Made by a program: the position numbers and the translations under genes. From JAVVHH01 sp963848035 (GTDB lineage: Bacteria; Pseudomonadota; Alphaproteobacteria; Acetobacterales; Acetobacteraceae), in the NCBI GenBank assembly GCA_963848035.1, contig CAWKCD010000001.1:2914001-2978000 (forward strand): a DNA stretch of 64,000 nt, read 5' to 3'. Shown here piece after piece: positions 39,249-49,134 of the stretch; the stretch's first letter is position 1; the number at the start of each line of letters is the position of its first letter. The notes beneath the pieces were generated by a model. The model did not search any database. It was not told where the DNA came from and was given only the letters and a program-made list of their open reading frames with translations.

Positions 39249-39298
39249 GTTCACGATCGACCTTGCCGCATCGCAGCAGGGCATCCTAGGCTGCCGGG

Positions 39299-40218
39299 AT
39301 GGGTGGTTTCCTTCTGCGCCGGCTGATGCTCGCGGTGCTCGTCTGCGTGACCGTGCTGATCGTCAGTTTCGCGCTCACGCGGCTCTCCGGCGACGTCGCG
39401 GTGTCGATGGCGGGGCCGAATGCGAGCTTGCAGGACGTCGAGACCATCCGGCACGATTTACGGCCTGGACCGGCCGCTGCCGGTGCAGTTCCTCAGCTGG
39501 CTGCGGCGATGCCGTGCAAGGCGATCTCGGCCGATCGTTCCTGTATCACGCGCCGGTCTCCGGCCTGATCGCGACCCGGCTGCCGATCACGCTGACGCTC
39601 GGGCTGCTTGGCCTCGCGATCGCGATCGTGGTGGCGATCCCGCTGGGCATCCTGGCCGGGCTGCGCGAAGGCAGCCTGCTCGACCGGGGCTTGATGGTCG
39701 TGGCGCTGCTCGGGCAGGCGATGCCGAGCTTCTGGCTGGGGCTGCTGCTGGTGATCTGGTTCGGACTGCGGCTGCACTGGCTGCCGATCTCGGGCGTCGC
39801 GGTGTGGCAGGGCTACATCATGCCGGGCGTGGTGCTCGCCTTCTCGGCCATCCCGGCGCTGATGCGGCTCACCCGCGGCGGCATGATCGATGCGCTGGCC
39901 TCGGACTATGTCCGGACCGCGCGTGCCAAGGGGCTGTCAGTCGAGCCGCATCGTGCTCGGGCACGCGCTGCGCAACGCGGCGATGCCGGTGGTGGCGATC
40001 GCGGCGGTGCAGCTGGGCTTCATGTTGGGCGGCTCGATCGTGATCGAGTCGGTGTTCGCGCTGCATGGCGTCGGCTACCTCGCCTGGGAGTTGATCAGCA
40101 AGAACGACTTCCCGGTGGTGCAGGCGGTGGTGATGGTGCTGGCGGTGATCTACATCGTGCTCACCTGGCGGCCGACCTGCTGAATGCGGTGCTCGATCCG
40201 CGGCTGCGCGCGGCCTGA
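39299..40218 (+). CDS. Oligopeptide-type ABC transporter permease DppB (four indels)
   Basis: An inner-membrane permease of about 305 residues. MGGFLLRRLMLAVLVCVTVL starts the first helix, and LRRAVQGDLGRSFLYHAPV is the typical periplasmic segment. ARAKGLS leads into RIVLGHALRNAAMPVVAIAA in the EAA loop, and the end reads LLNAVLDPRLRAA. Three extra bases (near 39458, 39510 and 39940) and one missing base (near 40163) fragment the gene. The stop overlaps the DppC ATG (TGATG). Confidence 0.85.
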
Positions 40219-41094
40219 TGAGCGAGGCGGTGCCTTTGGTGTTCGTTGCGCGACGGCCGCGCCTGGCGGCGGCGCGGCATCTCGCGTTCGGGATCGGGGT
40301 AGCGATCGTGGCGGGCGTCGCGCTGCTGGCGATCCTGGCGCCGCTGCTGGCGCCGCACGATCCGTTCGTGCAGGACCTGTCGCGCCGGCTGGTGCCGCCG
40401 TCCTGGATGGGCGGGTCGGCCGAGCATCTGTTCGGCACCGACCAGCTCGGGCGCGATTATCTCTCCCGGCTGATTTATGGCGCCCGGGTCTCGATGCTGA
40501 TCGGCCTGTTGACGGTGATCTGTTCCGGGCTGATCGGCACCACGCTGGGGCTGCTCGGCGGCTTCTTCGGCGGCTGGATCGACGACGTGGTGATGTTCGT
40601 CATCACCTGCCGGCTGGCGATCCCGCTGATCCTGGTGGCGCTGACGGTGGTGGCGCTGGTCGGCAGTTCGTTCACCGTCGTGGTGCTGACGCTGGGGCTG
40701 CTGCTGTGGGAGCGGTTCGCGGTGGTGGCGCGCACCACGACGATGCAGGTGCGCAACCTCGACTACGTCGCCGCCGCGTGGGCGGCGGGCGCGTCGCGGA
40801 CGCATATCCTGCTGCGGGAGGTGCTGCCCAACATCGTCCATCATCTGATCGTGGTCGCGACGCTCGAGATGGCGCTCGCGATCCTGCTCGAGGCGGCGCT
40901 GTCGTTCCTCGGCCTGGGCGTGCCGCCGCCTCTGCCGTCCTGGGGGCTGATGATCGCGGAGGGCAAGGACTACATGTTCTTCAGCCCGTGGGTGATCATG
41001 ATCCCCGGCGTCGCGCTGTTCGTGCTGGTGCTCGGGCATCAACCTGCTCGGCGACGGCTTGCGGGATCTGCTGGGCGTCGAGCGGGATCGATGA
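40218..41094 (+). CDS. Oligopeptide-type ABC transporter permease DppC (one frameshift)
   Basis: An inner-membrane permease of about 291 residues. EHLFGTDQLGRDYLSRLIYGAR is the DppC signature, AAGASRTHILLREVLPNIVHH the EAA loop, and AALSFLGLGVPPPLPSWGLM the late motif. An extra G near 41036 shifts the last twenty codons; correction gives LGINLLGDGLRDLLGVERDR and a TGA that overlaps the ATG of dppD. Confidence 0.88.
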
Positions 41095-42072
41095 CGGCGG
41101 TTCTGGAGGTGGCGGGCCTGCGGGTCGGGTTCGCGCGGACCGAGGCGGTGCGCGGGATCTCGCTGCGCGTCGAAGCCGGGGAAACGCATTGCCTGGTGGG
41201 CGAGAGCGGGTGCGGCAAGTCGGCGTCGTCGCTGGCGTTGATGGGGCTGTTGCCGCGCGGCGCGCGGCGGTCGGCGGATCGGCTCGACTTCGAGGGGACG
41301 GATCTGCGCGGGCTGTCGGAGCGGGGGATGGCGCGTCTGCGCGGCGACCGGATGGCGATGATCTTCCAGGAGCCGATGACCAGCCTCAACCCGGCCTGAC
41401 CATCGGGTCGCAAATGGCCGAGGTGCTGCAGCGGCACCGCGGCGTGTCGCGGCGGGCGGGCGTTGGATCGCGCGGCCGGGCTGCTGGAGCGCGTGGGCAT
41501 CACCGCGCCGGGGATGCGGCTGGGGCAGTATCCGCACCAGCTCTCGGGCGGGCTGCGCCAGCGGGTGATGATCGCGATGGCGCTGATGTGCGACCCGGAG
41601 CTGCTGATCGCCGACGAGCCGACCACGGCGCTCGACGTCACGGTGCAGGCGCAGATCCTGCGCCTGCTGGCGGAATTGCAGCGCGATCTCGGCCTGGCCG
41701 ATGCTGCTGATCACGCATGATCTCGGCGTCGTCGCGCGCATCGCCCGGCGCGTGTCGGTGATGTATGCCGGCGAGATCGTCGAGACGGGCGCCGGTCGCA
41801 GCAGGTGTTCGCCGACCCGTCGCATCCGTATACGCGGGGGCTGCTGGCGTGCGTGCCGGTGCCGGGGCGGGTGCGGCGGGACGAACCTTTGGGCAGCATT
41901 CCCGGGCGTCGTGCCGCGGATCGCGCCGGGGTTCGTCGGCTGCGCGTTCCGCGATCGCTGCGCCCATGCCATGCCTGAATGCGCGGATGCGGTGCCGATG
42001 CAGCAGGCTGGGGCGGGGCACGGGTATTTGTGCCGGCTGCCGCCGGGCTGGCCGATGGCGGCGGCGGCATGA
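41091..42072 (+). CDS. Oligopeptide-type ABC transporter ATP-binding protein DppD (five indels)
   Basis: An ATPase of about 326 residues when repaired. Walker A is GESGCGKS, the signature region HQLSGGLRQRVMIAMAL, Walker B LLIADEPTTALD, the switch ITHDLGVVARIA, and the oligopeptide C-terminal cysteine motif is in GCAFRDRCAHAMPEC. Bases are missing near 41395 and 41797 and extra near 41461, 41700 and 41906. The first leaves an in-frame TGA after SLNPA. The stop overlaps the dppF ATG. Confidence 0.84.
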
Positions 42073-43014
42073 CTGCGGCGATCGAGGTGCGGGACATCCG
42101 GCGGGTGTTCCGCCAAGGCGGCGGGCTCGGGCGGGCGGAGCGTCTGGTGCGGGCGGTGGACGGGGTCTCGTTCTCGCTGGCGTCGGGGGACGTTCTGGGC
42201 GTGGTGGGCGAGTCCGGCTGCGGCAAATCGACCTTGGCGCGGGTGATCCTGGGGCTGCTGCCGCCGAGTGCGGGCGAGGTGCTGGTCGATGGCCAGAGCC
42301 TTGCGGCCCTGGATCGGCGGGCGCGGGCGCGGCTGATCCAGCCGGTGTTCCAGGACCCGTTCTCCTCGCTCAATCCGCGCCACCGGATCAGCGACATCGT
42401 CGGGCTGCCGTTGGCGGCGCAGGGAATTGCGGGGCGGGAGCGGCGGTCGCGCGTGCTCGACATGCTCGAGCAGGTCGGGCTGCCCGGGGAGATGGCGGAG
42501 CGGCTGCCGGCGCAGCTTTCGGGCGGCCAGCGGCAGCGCGTCGCGATCGCGCGGGCGCTGGTGCTGCGGCCGCGGATCGTGATCTGCGACGAGCCGACCA
42601 GCGCGCTCGATGTCTCGGTGCAGGCGCAGATCCTCAACCTGCTGGCGGAACTGCGGCAGCGATCTCGGGCTGACGCTGCTGTTCATCAGCCACAACCTGG
42701 CAGTGGTGGAGCACATCGCGACCGAGGTGGCGGTGATGTATCTCGGCCGCATCGTCGAGAAGGCGCCGGTGGACGAGATCTTCGGCGCGCCGGCGCATCC
42801 CTATACGAAGGCGCTGCTCGCCTCCGTGCTGACGCCGGAGCCAGGCTTGGGCATTCCGGACGTGACGCTCGGGAACGAGTATCCGGATCCGGCCGACATC
42901 CCGGCGGGGTGCCGGTTCCATCCGCGTTGCCCGGCGGTGTTCGACCGGTGCCGGGTCGAGGCGCCGGAGGCGGGCGGGATGCAGGCCCGCATCGTGGAGT
43001 GCCACCTGGTTTGA
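42069..43014 (+). CDS. Oligopeptide-type ABC transporter ATP-binding protein DppF (one frameshift)
   Basis: The second ATPase, about 314 residues. Walker A is GESGCGKST, then FQDPFSSLNPRHR, the signature is QLSGGQRQRVAIARAL, Walker B VICDEPTSALD, with SHNLAVVEHIA and the C-terminal PAGCRFHPRCPAVF cysteine motif. An extra C near 42660 separates the two fragments. It completes a B-C-D-F operon whose likely binding protein lies convergently at 43036-44556. Confidence 0.88.
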
Positions 43015-43035
43015 TGGCACGCCACGACGGGGTGG

Positions 43036-44556
43036 TTACTTCCAGCTGCTCAGGTAGAAGCGCGGCAGTTCGTCGGCCCAGGCGTCGAAGTTGAGTTCTT
43101 TCGAGTAGCCGTAGGTCTTGACGTAGGTGAAGACTGGGATGAACAGGGCGCGGCTGGTGATCAGCTTGATCGCCTTGGCGTAGTGCTCCTTGCGGGCGGC
43201 CGGGTCGGTGGTCTCGCCGCCTGCTTTGACCTCGGCGATGATCTCGGGGTCGCGGGCGTAGTCGGGGCCGCCGCCGTTGAAGAAATAGGGCATGAACGCC
43301 GAGACGTCGTTGATGGAGTAGCTGCCCCAACTGCCGAAGATGATCGGCGTCTTGCCGTCGAGGTTGGCTTGGACGGCGGCGCCGACTTGGAGCTGGTTCA
43401 CCTTGGCGCGGATGCCGACCGCGCCGAGGTAGTTCTGCATCGCGCCGACCCATTGCGGCAGCAGGTAGGAGACGAGGGTGGTCTCGAAGCCGTTGGGGTA
43501 ACCGGCTTCGGCGAGCAGCTTCTTCGCCTTGGCCGGATCGTAGCCGTAATGCGTGGCGGCGGCAGCGTCGCAGCCGAACTGGGTCGGGTAGCAGGGCGTG
43601 TCGAGCGGGCGGGATTCGCCTTGCATCAACTGCTTGGCCATCGTCTCGCGATCGATCGCGTAGAGGATCGCCTGGCGCACCTTCTCGTTGGTGAGCGGGT
43701 TGTCCTTGCCGGTGCGTCCGGCGCCGTCGAGCGTGGCGTAACCGACGCGCATGGTCTCGGCGCGCTTGGCCGTCAGCGTCGGCATGGCCTCGATGCTGGC
43801 GAATTGGTCGGGGTCGAAGTCCCAGATCCAGTCGGCGGCGCCGCCGAGCAGTTCGGCGAGTTCGGTGGAGGCGTCGGGCACTTCGTGGATCACTAGGTTC
43901 TTGATCGCTGGGCGGCCCTTCGGGCTGCCCGCGTAATAGCCCTCGAAGCGCTGCATGACGATCTGGGTGGTGCCGTCGACCTTGGTGATCTGGTAGGGGC
44001 CGGCGCCCACGGGATGGCGGGCGTATTCGTCGGCGCCGATCTTCTCGCGATACGCTTTCGGCCAGATCGGCAGCGTCATCGAGATGTATTCGAGGGCTGC
44101 GGGGAAGACGCGGTTCAGCTTGATGCGGACATGCAGGTCGTCGATCTTCTCGGCGCCTTCGTAGAAGACGTAGTTGCTGGGGACGGCGACTTGCTTGTCG
44201 TGGATCACGGTGTTGATGGTGTAGACGACGTCGTCGGCGGTGAACGGGTCGCCGTTCTGGAATTTCACGCCCGGGCGCAGCTCGAGTTCGAGCGTCTTGT
44301 CGTCGGCCCATTTCCACGCCGTGGCCAGGAGCGGCTTGATCTCGAACGTCTTGGGATCGCGGTAGAGCAGCGTGTCCCAGGCCTGGACCTGGACGACGAA
44401 GCCGCTGCGCAACGAGTTGTAGTAGGGGTCCACGTTCGGGACCGCGTCGCGCCAGGTGACGCGCAGCGTGTCGGCGGATTTCTGCGCCCATGCGGCGGGC
44501 GCGGCGGCGAGTGCCGCGGCCAGTGCGAGGCCTGCGGCCCGATATGTCTGCTTCAC
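43036..44556 (-). CDS. Oligopeptide-type ABC transporter substrate-binding protein (SBP family 5)
   Basis: A periplasmic binding protein of 506 residues. The GTG at 44556 is preferred because AGGAG lies about 6 nt upstream and it gives a clean Sec signal (AAGLALAAALAAAPAAWAQ). LLATAWKWADDKTLELELRPGVKFQNGDPF is the family signature, ARHPVGAGPYQI follows, and EKVRQAILYAIDRETMAKQL is typical of lobe II. It is convergent with dppF (21 bp gap) and intact, unlike its permease genes. It may bind a peptide, opine or amide derivative. Confidence 0.9.
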   Translation of the reverse strand: MKQTYRAAGLALAAALAAAPAAWAQKSADTLRVTWRDAVPNVDPYYNSLRSGFVVQVQAWDTLLYRDPKTFEIKPLLATAWKWADDKTLELELRPGVKFQNGDPFTADDVVYTINTVIHDKQVAVPSNYVFYEGAEKIDDLHVRIKLNRVFPAALEYISMTLPIWPKAYREKIGADEYARHPVGAGPYQITKVDGTTQIVMQRFEGYYAGSPKGRPAIKNLVIHEVPDASTELAELLGGAADWIWDFDPDQFASIEAMPTLTAKRAETMRVGYATLDGAGRTGKDNPLTNEKVRQAILYAIDRETMAKQLMQGESRPLDTPCYPTQFGCDAAAATHYGYDPAKAKKLLAEAGYPNGFETTLVSYLLPQWVGAMQNYLGAVGIRAKVNQLQVGAAVQANLDGKTPIIFGSWGSYSINDVSAFMPYFFNGGGPDYARDPEIIAEVKAGGETTDPAARKEHYAKAIKLITSRALFIPVFTYVKTYGYSKELNFDAWADELPRFYLSSWK

Positions 44557-44603
44557 TCGATCTCCTGTTCCCGACGATCTTTGGTTGTGCATGTCGACGA
44601 CGC

Positions 44604-44789
44604 TCAGCGATCGCTGAACAGGACGCCGCCCTTTGCCTTCGAGTCGAGGGCGGACTCGACGATCTGCACGGTGACGGACTCTGCCGGCACGCCGAAATTC
44701 TTCACCATTGCGTCGGTGAGGTCGCGCGCGAGGCCGCGCTTCTGCTCGGTGCTGCGGCCGGTGGCGGCGAAGACGACGATTTCTGGCAT
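44604..44789 (-). CDS. 4-oxalocrotonate tautomerase family protein
   Basis: A 61-residue protein of the tautomerase superfamily. After Met removal the N-terminal residue is the catalytic proline (MPEIVVFAATGRS). The QKRGLARDLTDAMVKNFGVP helix and a SVTVQIVE strand match 4-oxalocrotonate tautomerase subunits, which form hexamers. Family members isomerise 2-hydroxymuconate-like dienols; some act as dehalogenases. It follows the SDR gene across a strong hairpin. Confidence 0.82.
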   Translation of the reverse strand: MPEIVVFAATGRSTEQKRGLARDLTDAMVKNFGVPAESVTVQIVESALDSKAKGGVLFSDR

Positions 44790-44829
44790 GTGTGGTCTCG
44801 TTCGGGTTGCAGGGCTGAGCTTAACGAGG

Positions 44830-44860
44830 CCCGCGCTCCGCTCAAGAGCGGGAGCGCGGG
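44830..44860 (-). terminator. Strong hairpin between SDR and tautomerase genes
   Basis: A nearly perfect 14-bp GC-rich stem (CCCGCGCTCC-GCTC against GAGC-GGGAGCGCGGG, one bulged base, two-base loop) begins 8 bp after the SDR stop on the minus strand. There is no real U-tract, so it may be a Rho-assisted terminator or mRNA-stabilising hairpin rather than a classical intrinsic terminator. Confidence 0.45.
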
Positions 44861-44868
44861 TTCGGCGC

Positions 44869-45630
44869 TCAGAACTGCACGCCGCGCGTCAGCGCGCCGT
44901 CGACGACGAGGTTGGTGCCGGTGATGAAGCTGGCCGCCGGGCTGGTGAGGAAGACGGCGGCGCGGGCCATCTCTTCCGGCTTGCCCATCCGTCCGGTCGG
45001 GTTGAGCGCCATGGCCTGGCTGAAGAATTCCGGGTTGCCCTGCTCGATTTTTTCCCAGACGCCGCCGGGGAAGTAGGTGTTGCCGGGCGAGAGCGCGTTG
45101 ACGCGGATGTTCTTCGGCGCCAGTTGGAACGACAATCCCTTGGCGTAATGGATCAGCGCGGCCTTGAAGACGCCATAGGGGCCGGCGGCGAAATCCACCT
45201 CGCGGCCCGAGACCGAGGCGATCACCAAGATCGAGGCGGCGGCGGATTTCTCGAGATGCGGCATGGCGGCGTTCACGGCGCGCACGGTGCCCATCATGTC
45301 GGTTTGGAACTCCGCCTGCCACGACGCCTCGTCCTGGCCGATGGCGAGCGCGGAGACGTTCGCCACCAGGATGTCGATGCCGCCCAATTCCGCGGCGACG
45401 TCGTCGATCCAGCCGGCGAGCGCCGGACCGTCGGCGACGTCGACGGCGCGGCCGGTGGCGCGGGTGCCGCCTTTGGCGAGCGATGCGACGGTGGCGGCGA
45501 CGCCGTCCGCATCACGGGCGCAGATCGCGACGTCGGCGCCTTCGGCGACGAAATGTTCCGCAATGGCGCGGCCAATGCCTTTGGTGCCGCCGGTGATGAC
45601 GGCTTTCATGCCTTTCAGACCGAGGTCCAT
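44869..45630 (-). CDS. SDR-family oxidoreductase
   Basis: A 253-residue short-chain dehydrogenase. It has TGGTKGIGRAIAEHF for cofactor binding, an ANVSA variant in place of the usual NNAG, ASVSGREVDF with the catalytic serine, YGVFK for the Tyr/Lys pair, and the C-terminal NLVVDGALTRG. GGGGAGGAAA precedes the ATG at 45630. It lies 99 bp after the acetamidase gene and may be on its transcript; that gap contains a small stem (GCAAGG/CCTTGC) of unclear role. The substrate is unknown. Confidence 0.87.
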   Translation of the reverse strand: MDLGLKGMKAVITGGTKGIGRAIAEHFVAEGADVAICARDADGVAATVASLAKGGTRATGRAVDVADGPALAGWIDDVAAELGGIDILVANVSALAIGQDEASWQAEFQTDMMGTVRAVNAAMPHLEKSAAASILVIASVSGREVDFAAGPYGVFKAALIHYAKGLSFQLAPKNIRVNALSPGNTYFPGGVWEKIEQGNPEFFSQAMALNPTGRMGKPEEMARAAVFLTSPAASFITGTNLVVDGALTRGVQF

Positions 45631-45729
45631 GTGCTTTCCTCCCCTATCAAATGTTTCGGCTTCGAGGGCCGAAGGTCCGCCGGGTGCCAGATCGGTGCAA
45701 GGGTCAAGTCCTTGCGAACGCCCCGCGGT

Positions 45730-46662
45730 TCAAAGGTGCTGCTTGCCGAGGAGCATGTGAACGCCCTTGTTGCCGTCGACGGTCTGGGTCACGCGCAGGT
45801 CGCCGATGAGCGAGCAGAGCATGTACGCTTGATTGCGGGAGAGATTGGTGCGCCGGCAGACATGCTTGACCATCTCGCGCACGGCTTGCTTGGCGGCGTC
45901 GTCGAGATCCTCGTCGAGGCCGATCGACATCAGGTGCGTGGCGGTTTCGGCGAAGGGGAAGTCGATCGGGAAATCCTTGCGGACGGTCAGGCGGAACTTG
46001 CCGGCGAGGCCGGTTTCCAGCGCGGTGATGCAGACCTCGCCGTCGCCTTGGACGCCGTGGCCGTCGCCGGCCATGAACAGGGCGCCTTCGTTGAAGACGG
46101 GGAGGTAGAGCGTGGTGCCGGGCTTGAGTTCCTTGTTGTCCATGTTGCCGCCGAAGGCGCGCGGCACCGGCGAGGCGCAGCGGCCCCAGGCCTTGGGCGG
46201 GGCCACGCCGATGATGCCGAAGAACGGGTCGAGCGGCAGTTCGGTGCCCCAGGGCAGTTTGCAGACGCCACGGGCGCGGTCGATGCTGGGGTGGATGGTC
46301 TCGTAGTCGGTGAATTCGTCGGGCAGGGTGCCGAGCAGCGGCATGATGGCGACGAAGCCCCAATCCATGGTGGGTGTGGCTTCGAGGATGTCGACCTGCA
46401 GCGTGTCGCCGGGTTGGGCGCCGCGGACATAGACAGGGCCGGTGATGAAGTGCGGGCCGGGGCCCGGCCAGAGCGCGTCGAGCGCGGCGCGGTAGTCGGC
46501 CGGGACGCGGGACATGTCGGGCAGGGTGGCATGGCCGCCGGCCGGGAACGAGGCGAGGGTGACGGTGTCGCCGGACTCGACCTCGAGGATCGGGGGCGTG
46601 GTCGCGTCGAGATACCCCATCACCATCTTGTCGGGGGTCGCGGGAATGTCGTGATGCGCCAT
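45730..46662 (-). CDS. Acetamidase/formamidase family protein
   Basis: A cytosolic amide hydrolase of 310 residues of the FmdA_AmdA family, releasing ammonia from short amides. DFTDYETIHPSIDRARGVCK, then DPFFGIIGVAPP, AFGGNMDNKELKPGTTLYLPVF and MAGDGHGVQGDGEVC are the family signatures, with histidine and aspartate residues forming the metal site. GAGGAGG precedes the ATG at 46662. It lies 17 bp after livF, so uptake and hydrolysis are in one operon. A paralogue is at 52801-53804. Confidence 0.9.
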   Translation of the reverse strand: MAHHDIPATPDKMVMGYLDATTPPILEVESGDTVTLASFPAGGHATLPDMSRVPADYRAALDALWPGPGPHFITGPVYVRGAQPGDTLQVDILEATPTMDWGFVAIMPLLGTLPDEFTDYETIHPSIDRARGVCKLPWGTELPLDPFFGIIGVAPPKAWGRCASPVPRAFGGNMDNKELKPGTTLYLPVFNEGALFMAGDGHGVQGDGEVCITALETGLAGKFRLTVRKDFPIDFPFAETATHLMSIGLDEDLDDAAKQAVREMVKHVCRRTNLSRNQAYMLCSLIGDLRVTQTVDGNKGVHMLLGKQHL

Positions 46663-46679
46663 GCTTGCCTCCTCGTGGG

Positions 46680-47382
46680 TCAGACCGCCAGATGATCGTG
46701 GATACTGGTTTCCGCTTCGGGTGATGCGGCCTCGCCTTGGTCGACGATCTCGCCCTGGGTCAGCACGGCATAACGGTCGGCCAGGCCGAGGGCGAAACGA
46801 ACGTTTTGCTCGATGAGCAGGATCGCGGTGCCTTGCTCGCGCTGCGCGCGCAACACGCCGGCGAGCAGCAGGATCACCGACGGCTGCAAGCCCTCGGTGA
46901 TCTCGTCGACCAGCATCAGCTTCGGGGCGGGCGACCAGGGCGCGGGCCATGATCAGCATCTTCTGCTCGCCGCCGCTCAGCGTGCCGGCCTTCTGGCGCT
47001 GGCGTTTGCCGAGAAAAGGGAAGAAGCCAGCGACACGCTCGACCTCGCGCGCGAGCGAGCCGCCGCGCGGGAGGCCGAGCCGGAGGTTCTCTTCCACGGT
47101 CAGGTCCTGGAAGATGGCCTGGTCCTGCGGGCTGTAGGCGACGGCGCGGTCGCGCATCCGGTGCGGCGGCAGGGCGGTCGCGTCCTGGCCGAAGACGGCG
47201 ATCCGGCCCGAGCGCGGCGGCAGGAAGCCCATGATGGTCTTGAGCAGCGTGCTCTTGCCCATGCCGTTCTTGCCGAGCACCGCCATGACCTCGCCGGGGC
47301 GCACGGTCAGCGCGAGGTTGCGCAGGACCATCGAATCGCCATAGCCCGACACGAGGCCTTCGATCTCGAGCGCGTCGGTCAT
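46680..47382 (-). CDS. livF: ABC transporter ATP-binding protein LivF (one frameshift)
   Basis: An ATPase of about 233 residues. Walker A is GKNGMGKST, the LivF-type YSPQDQAIFQDLTVEENL follows, and the signature is LSGGEQKMLIMARAL. An extra base near 46923 breaks the chain right before Walker B; correction gives ARPKLMLVDEITEGLQPS. IEQNVRFALGLADR is the switch region. The ATG at 47382 overlaps the stop of the livM-livG fusion. Confidence 0.87.
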
Positions 47383-49134
47383 GCCGGTTGCGCCTCGCCG
47401 GTGTAGATCGTGCGCACCAATTCGGAACCGGTGACCTCGGCGACGTCGCCGTCCAGCACGATGCGGCCTTGGTGCAGCACGATGATGCGGGAGCTGATCT
47501 CGCGGACGAATTCCAGGTCGTGCTCGACGAGCAGGACGCAGAGCCCGTGGTCGCGCACCAGCTCGGTCAGGACGCCGCCGATCAGCGTGCGCTCCGCCTT
47601 GCTGAGCCCGGCGGTGGGTTCGTCGAGCAGCAGCACGCGCGGCTCCATCGCCAGCACCATCGCCAGTTCGAGCGCCTGCTTGCCGCCGTGCGAGAGGTGT
47701 TTGACCACGGTGCCCAATTGGCGGTCGAGGCCGGTCGCGACGACGACCCGCATCGCCGCCTTGGGCAGCAACACGAGCTCGGCGCGTCGCCACGGCGAGA
47801 GCTTCTCGTGCTGCAGCCGGGCGATCCGCAGCGAAGTCGGCGACGGTCAGCGCGTCGAACACGTTGGGCGCCTGGAATTTTCGGCCGAGCCCCAGGCGGA
47901 CGCATCCTTCCGGCGGCATGTGGCCGATCGAGTGGCCCTCGATGACGACCTGGCCGGCGCTGCGCTCCATGCCGTCGCTGATGCAGCGGATCAGCGTCGT
48001 CTTGCCGGCGCCGTTCGGTCCGATGAGGCTGACCAACTCGCCGGCGCCGGCTTCGAAGGCGATGTCCTCGAGCACGTGCAGGCTGCCGTAGCGGCGCGAC
48101 AGGCCGGAGACGGCGATCGCGGCGCCTTCGGCGACGGGAGCCGTTTGCTCCGGGGCGTCCGCGAGCGCCGGCACGCCGAAGGACTGCGTGGTCCGGCGAC
48201 GGACGAAGAGGCCGAACAGCGCCGGGCCGAGGCCGCGCGGGAGAAGCACGATGACGACGATGAAGATCATGCCGATGACGAGCTGCCAGACGAACGGCAG
48301 GGTCCCGCTCAGCACGGCGCTGACGTAATCGATGAGGATCGCCGCCAGCGCCGGGCCGAGCAGCGTGCCGCGGCCGCCGAGGGCGACCCAGATGACCAGC
48401 TCGGTGCCGAACTGGAAGTTGCCCAAATCGGGGGCGATGACGTCGTTGTAGGCGGCGTACGCGTAGCCGGCGAGCGCGGCGACGATAGCGGCGCCGATCA
48501 TGAGCAGCGTTTTCACCCAGGCGACGCGGACGCCGCAGTAGCGGCAGCGCTGCTCGTTCTCGCGGATGGCGACGAGGAGCCGGCCGAAATCGCTGCGCAC
48601 GAAGATCCAGCCGAGCACGGTGACGGCGACGAGCGCCACGCCGGCGATGCGGAACCAGGCGGGCATGGACAGGTCGAACGTGTCGAAGCCGGAGAGGCCG
48701 CTGCTGCTGCCGGTGAAGGCGCCGCCAGCATAGATGATCTGGACGAAGATCACCGATTGCACGAGCGTGATGACGGAGATGTAGAGCGGCGAGACGCGGG
48801 GGCCGAAACCGAGCCAGGAGACCAGCGCGGCGAGCGCGGCGGCGGCGAGCGGGCCGGCGATGATCGCGGCGACGGCGATTGGCGCGGAGAAGTCGAACTG
48901 GGTGATGGCGAGGCCGAAGGCGTAGGCGCCGATACCGAAGAACGCCGCCTGGCCGAAGGAGAGGATGCCGGTGAAGCCCCAGAGGATGTCCACCGTGACG
49001 GCCATGCAGGCGTAGAGCAGCGAGCGGATCAGGATGTTGACGGAATAGACGTCGAGCAGCTCGGGCGCGGCGAACACGATGAGCAGCGCGGCCGCGACAG
49101 CGGCGGGGCGCATCCAGGCTCGTAATTTAGGCAC
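47379..49134 (-). CDS. livM: Fused LivM permease - LivG ATP-binding protein (one frameshift)
   Basis: A single polypeptide of about 584 residues. Residues 1-315 are the membrane LivM domain (GFTGILSFGQAAFFGIGAYAFG, AIRENEQRCRYCGVRV, GGRGTLLGPALAAI). After a short linker, residues about 340-584 are the LivG ATPase (GPNGAGKTTL, LGRKFQAPNVFDALTVAD, VLLLDEPTAGLSKAE, LVEHDLEFVREI). The signature helix reads LSHGGKQALELAMVLA. An extra base near 47832 interrupts the ATPase part. It starts at GTG 49134, overlapping the livH stop. In the other two Liv systems of this window M and G are separate genes. Confidence 0.87.

Noticed and set aside
44604..44617. Perfect 14-bp palindrome TCAGCGATCGCTGA at the end of the tautomerase gene
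   Set aside because: It includes the stop codon and the last codons of the gene, so the symmetry may be chance; there is no supporting context for a site.
44014..46695. 893-codon plus-strand open frame
   Set aside because: It is antisense to the dppA, tautomerase, SDR and acetamidase genes, all of which have clear family motifs; no domain is recognisable in it.
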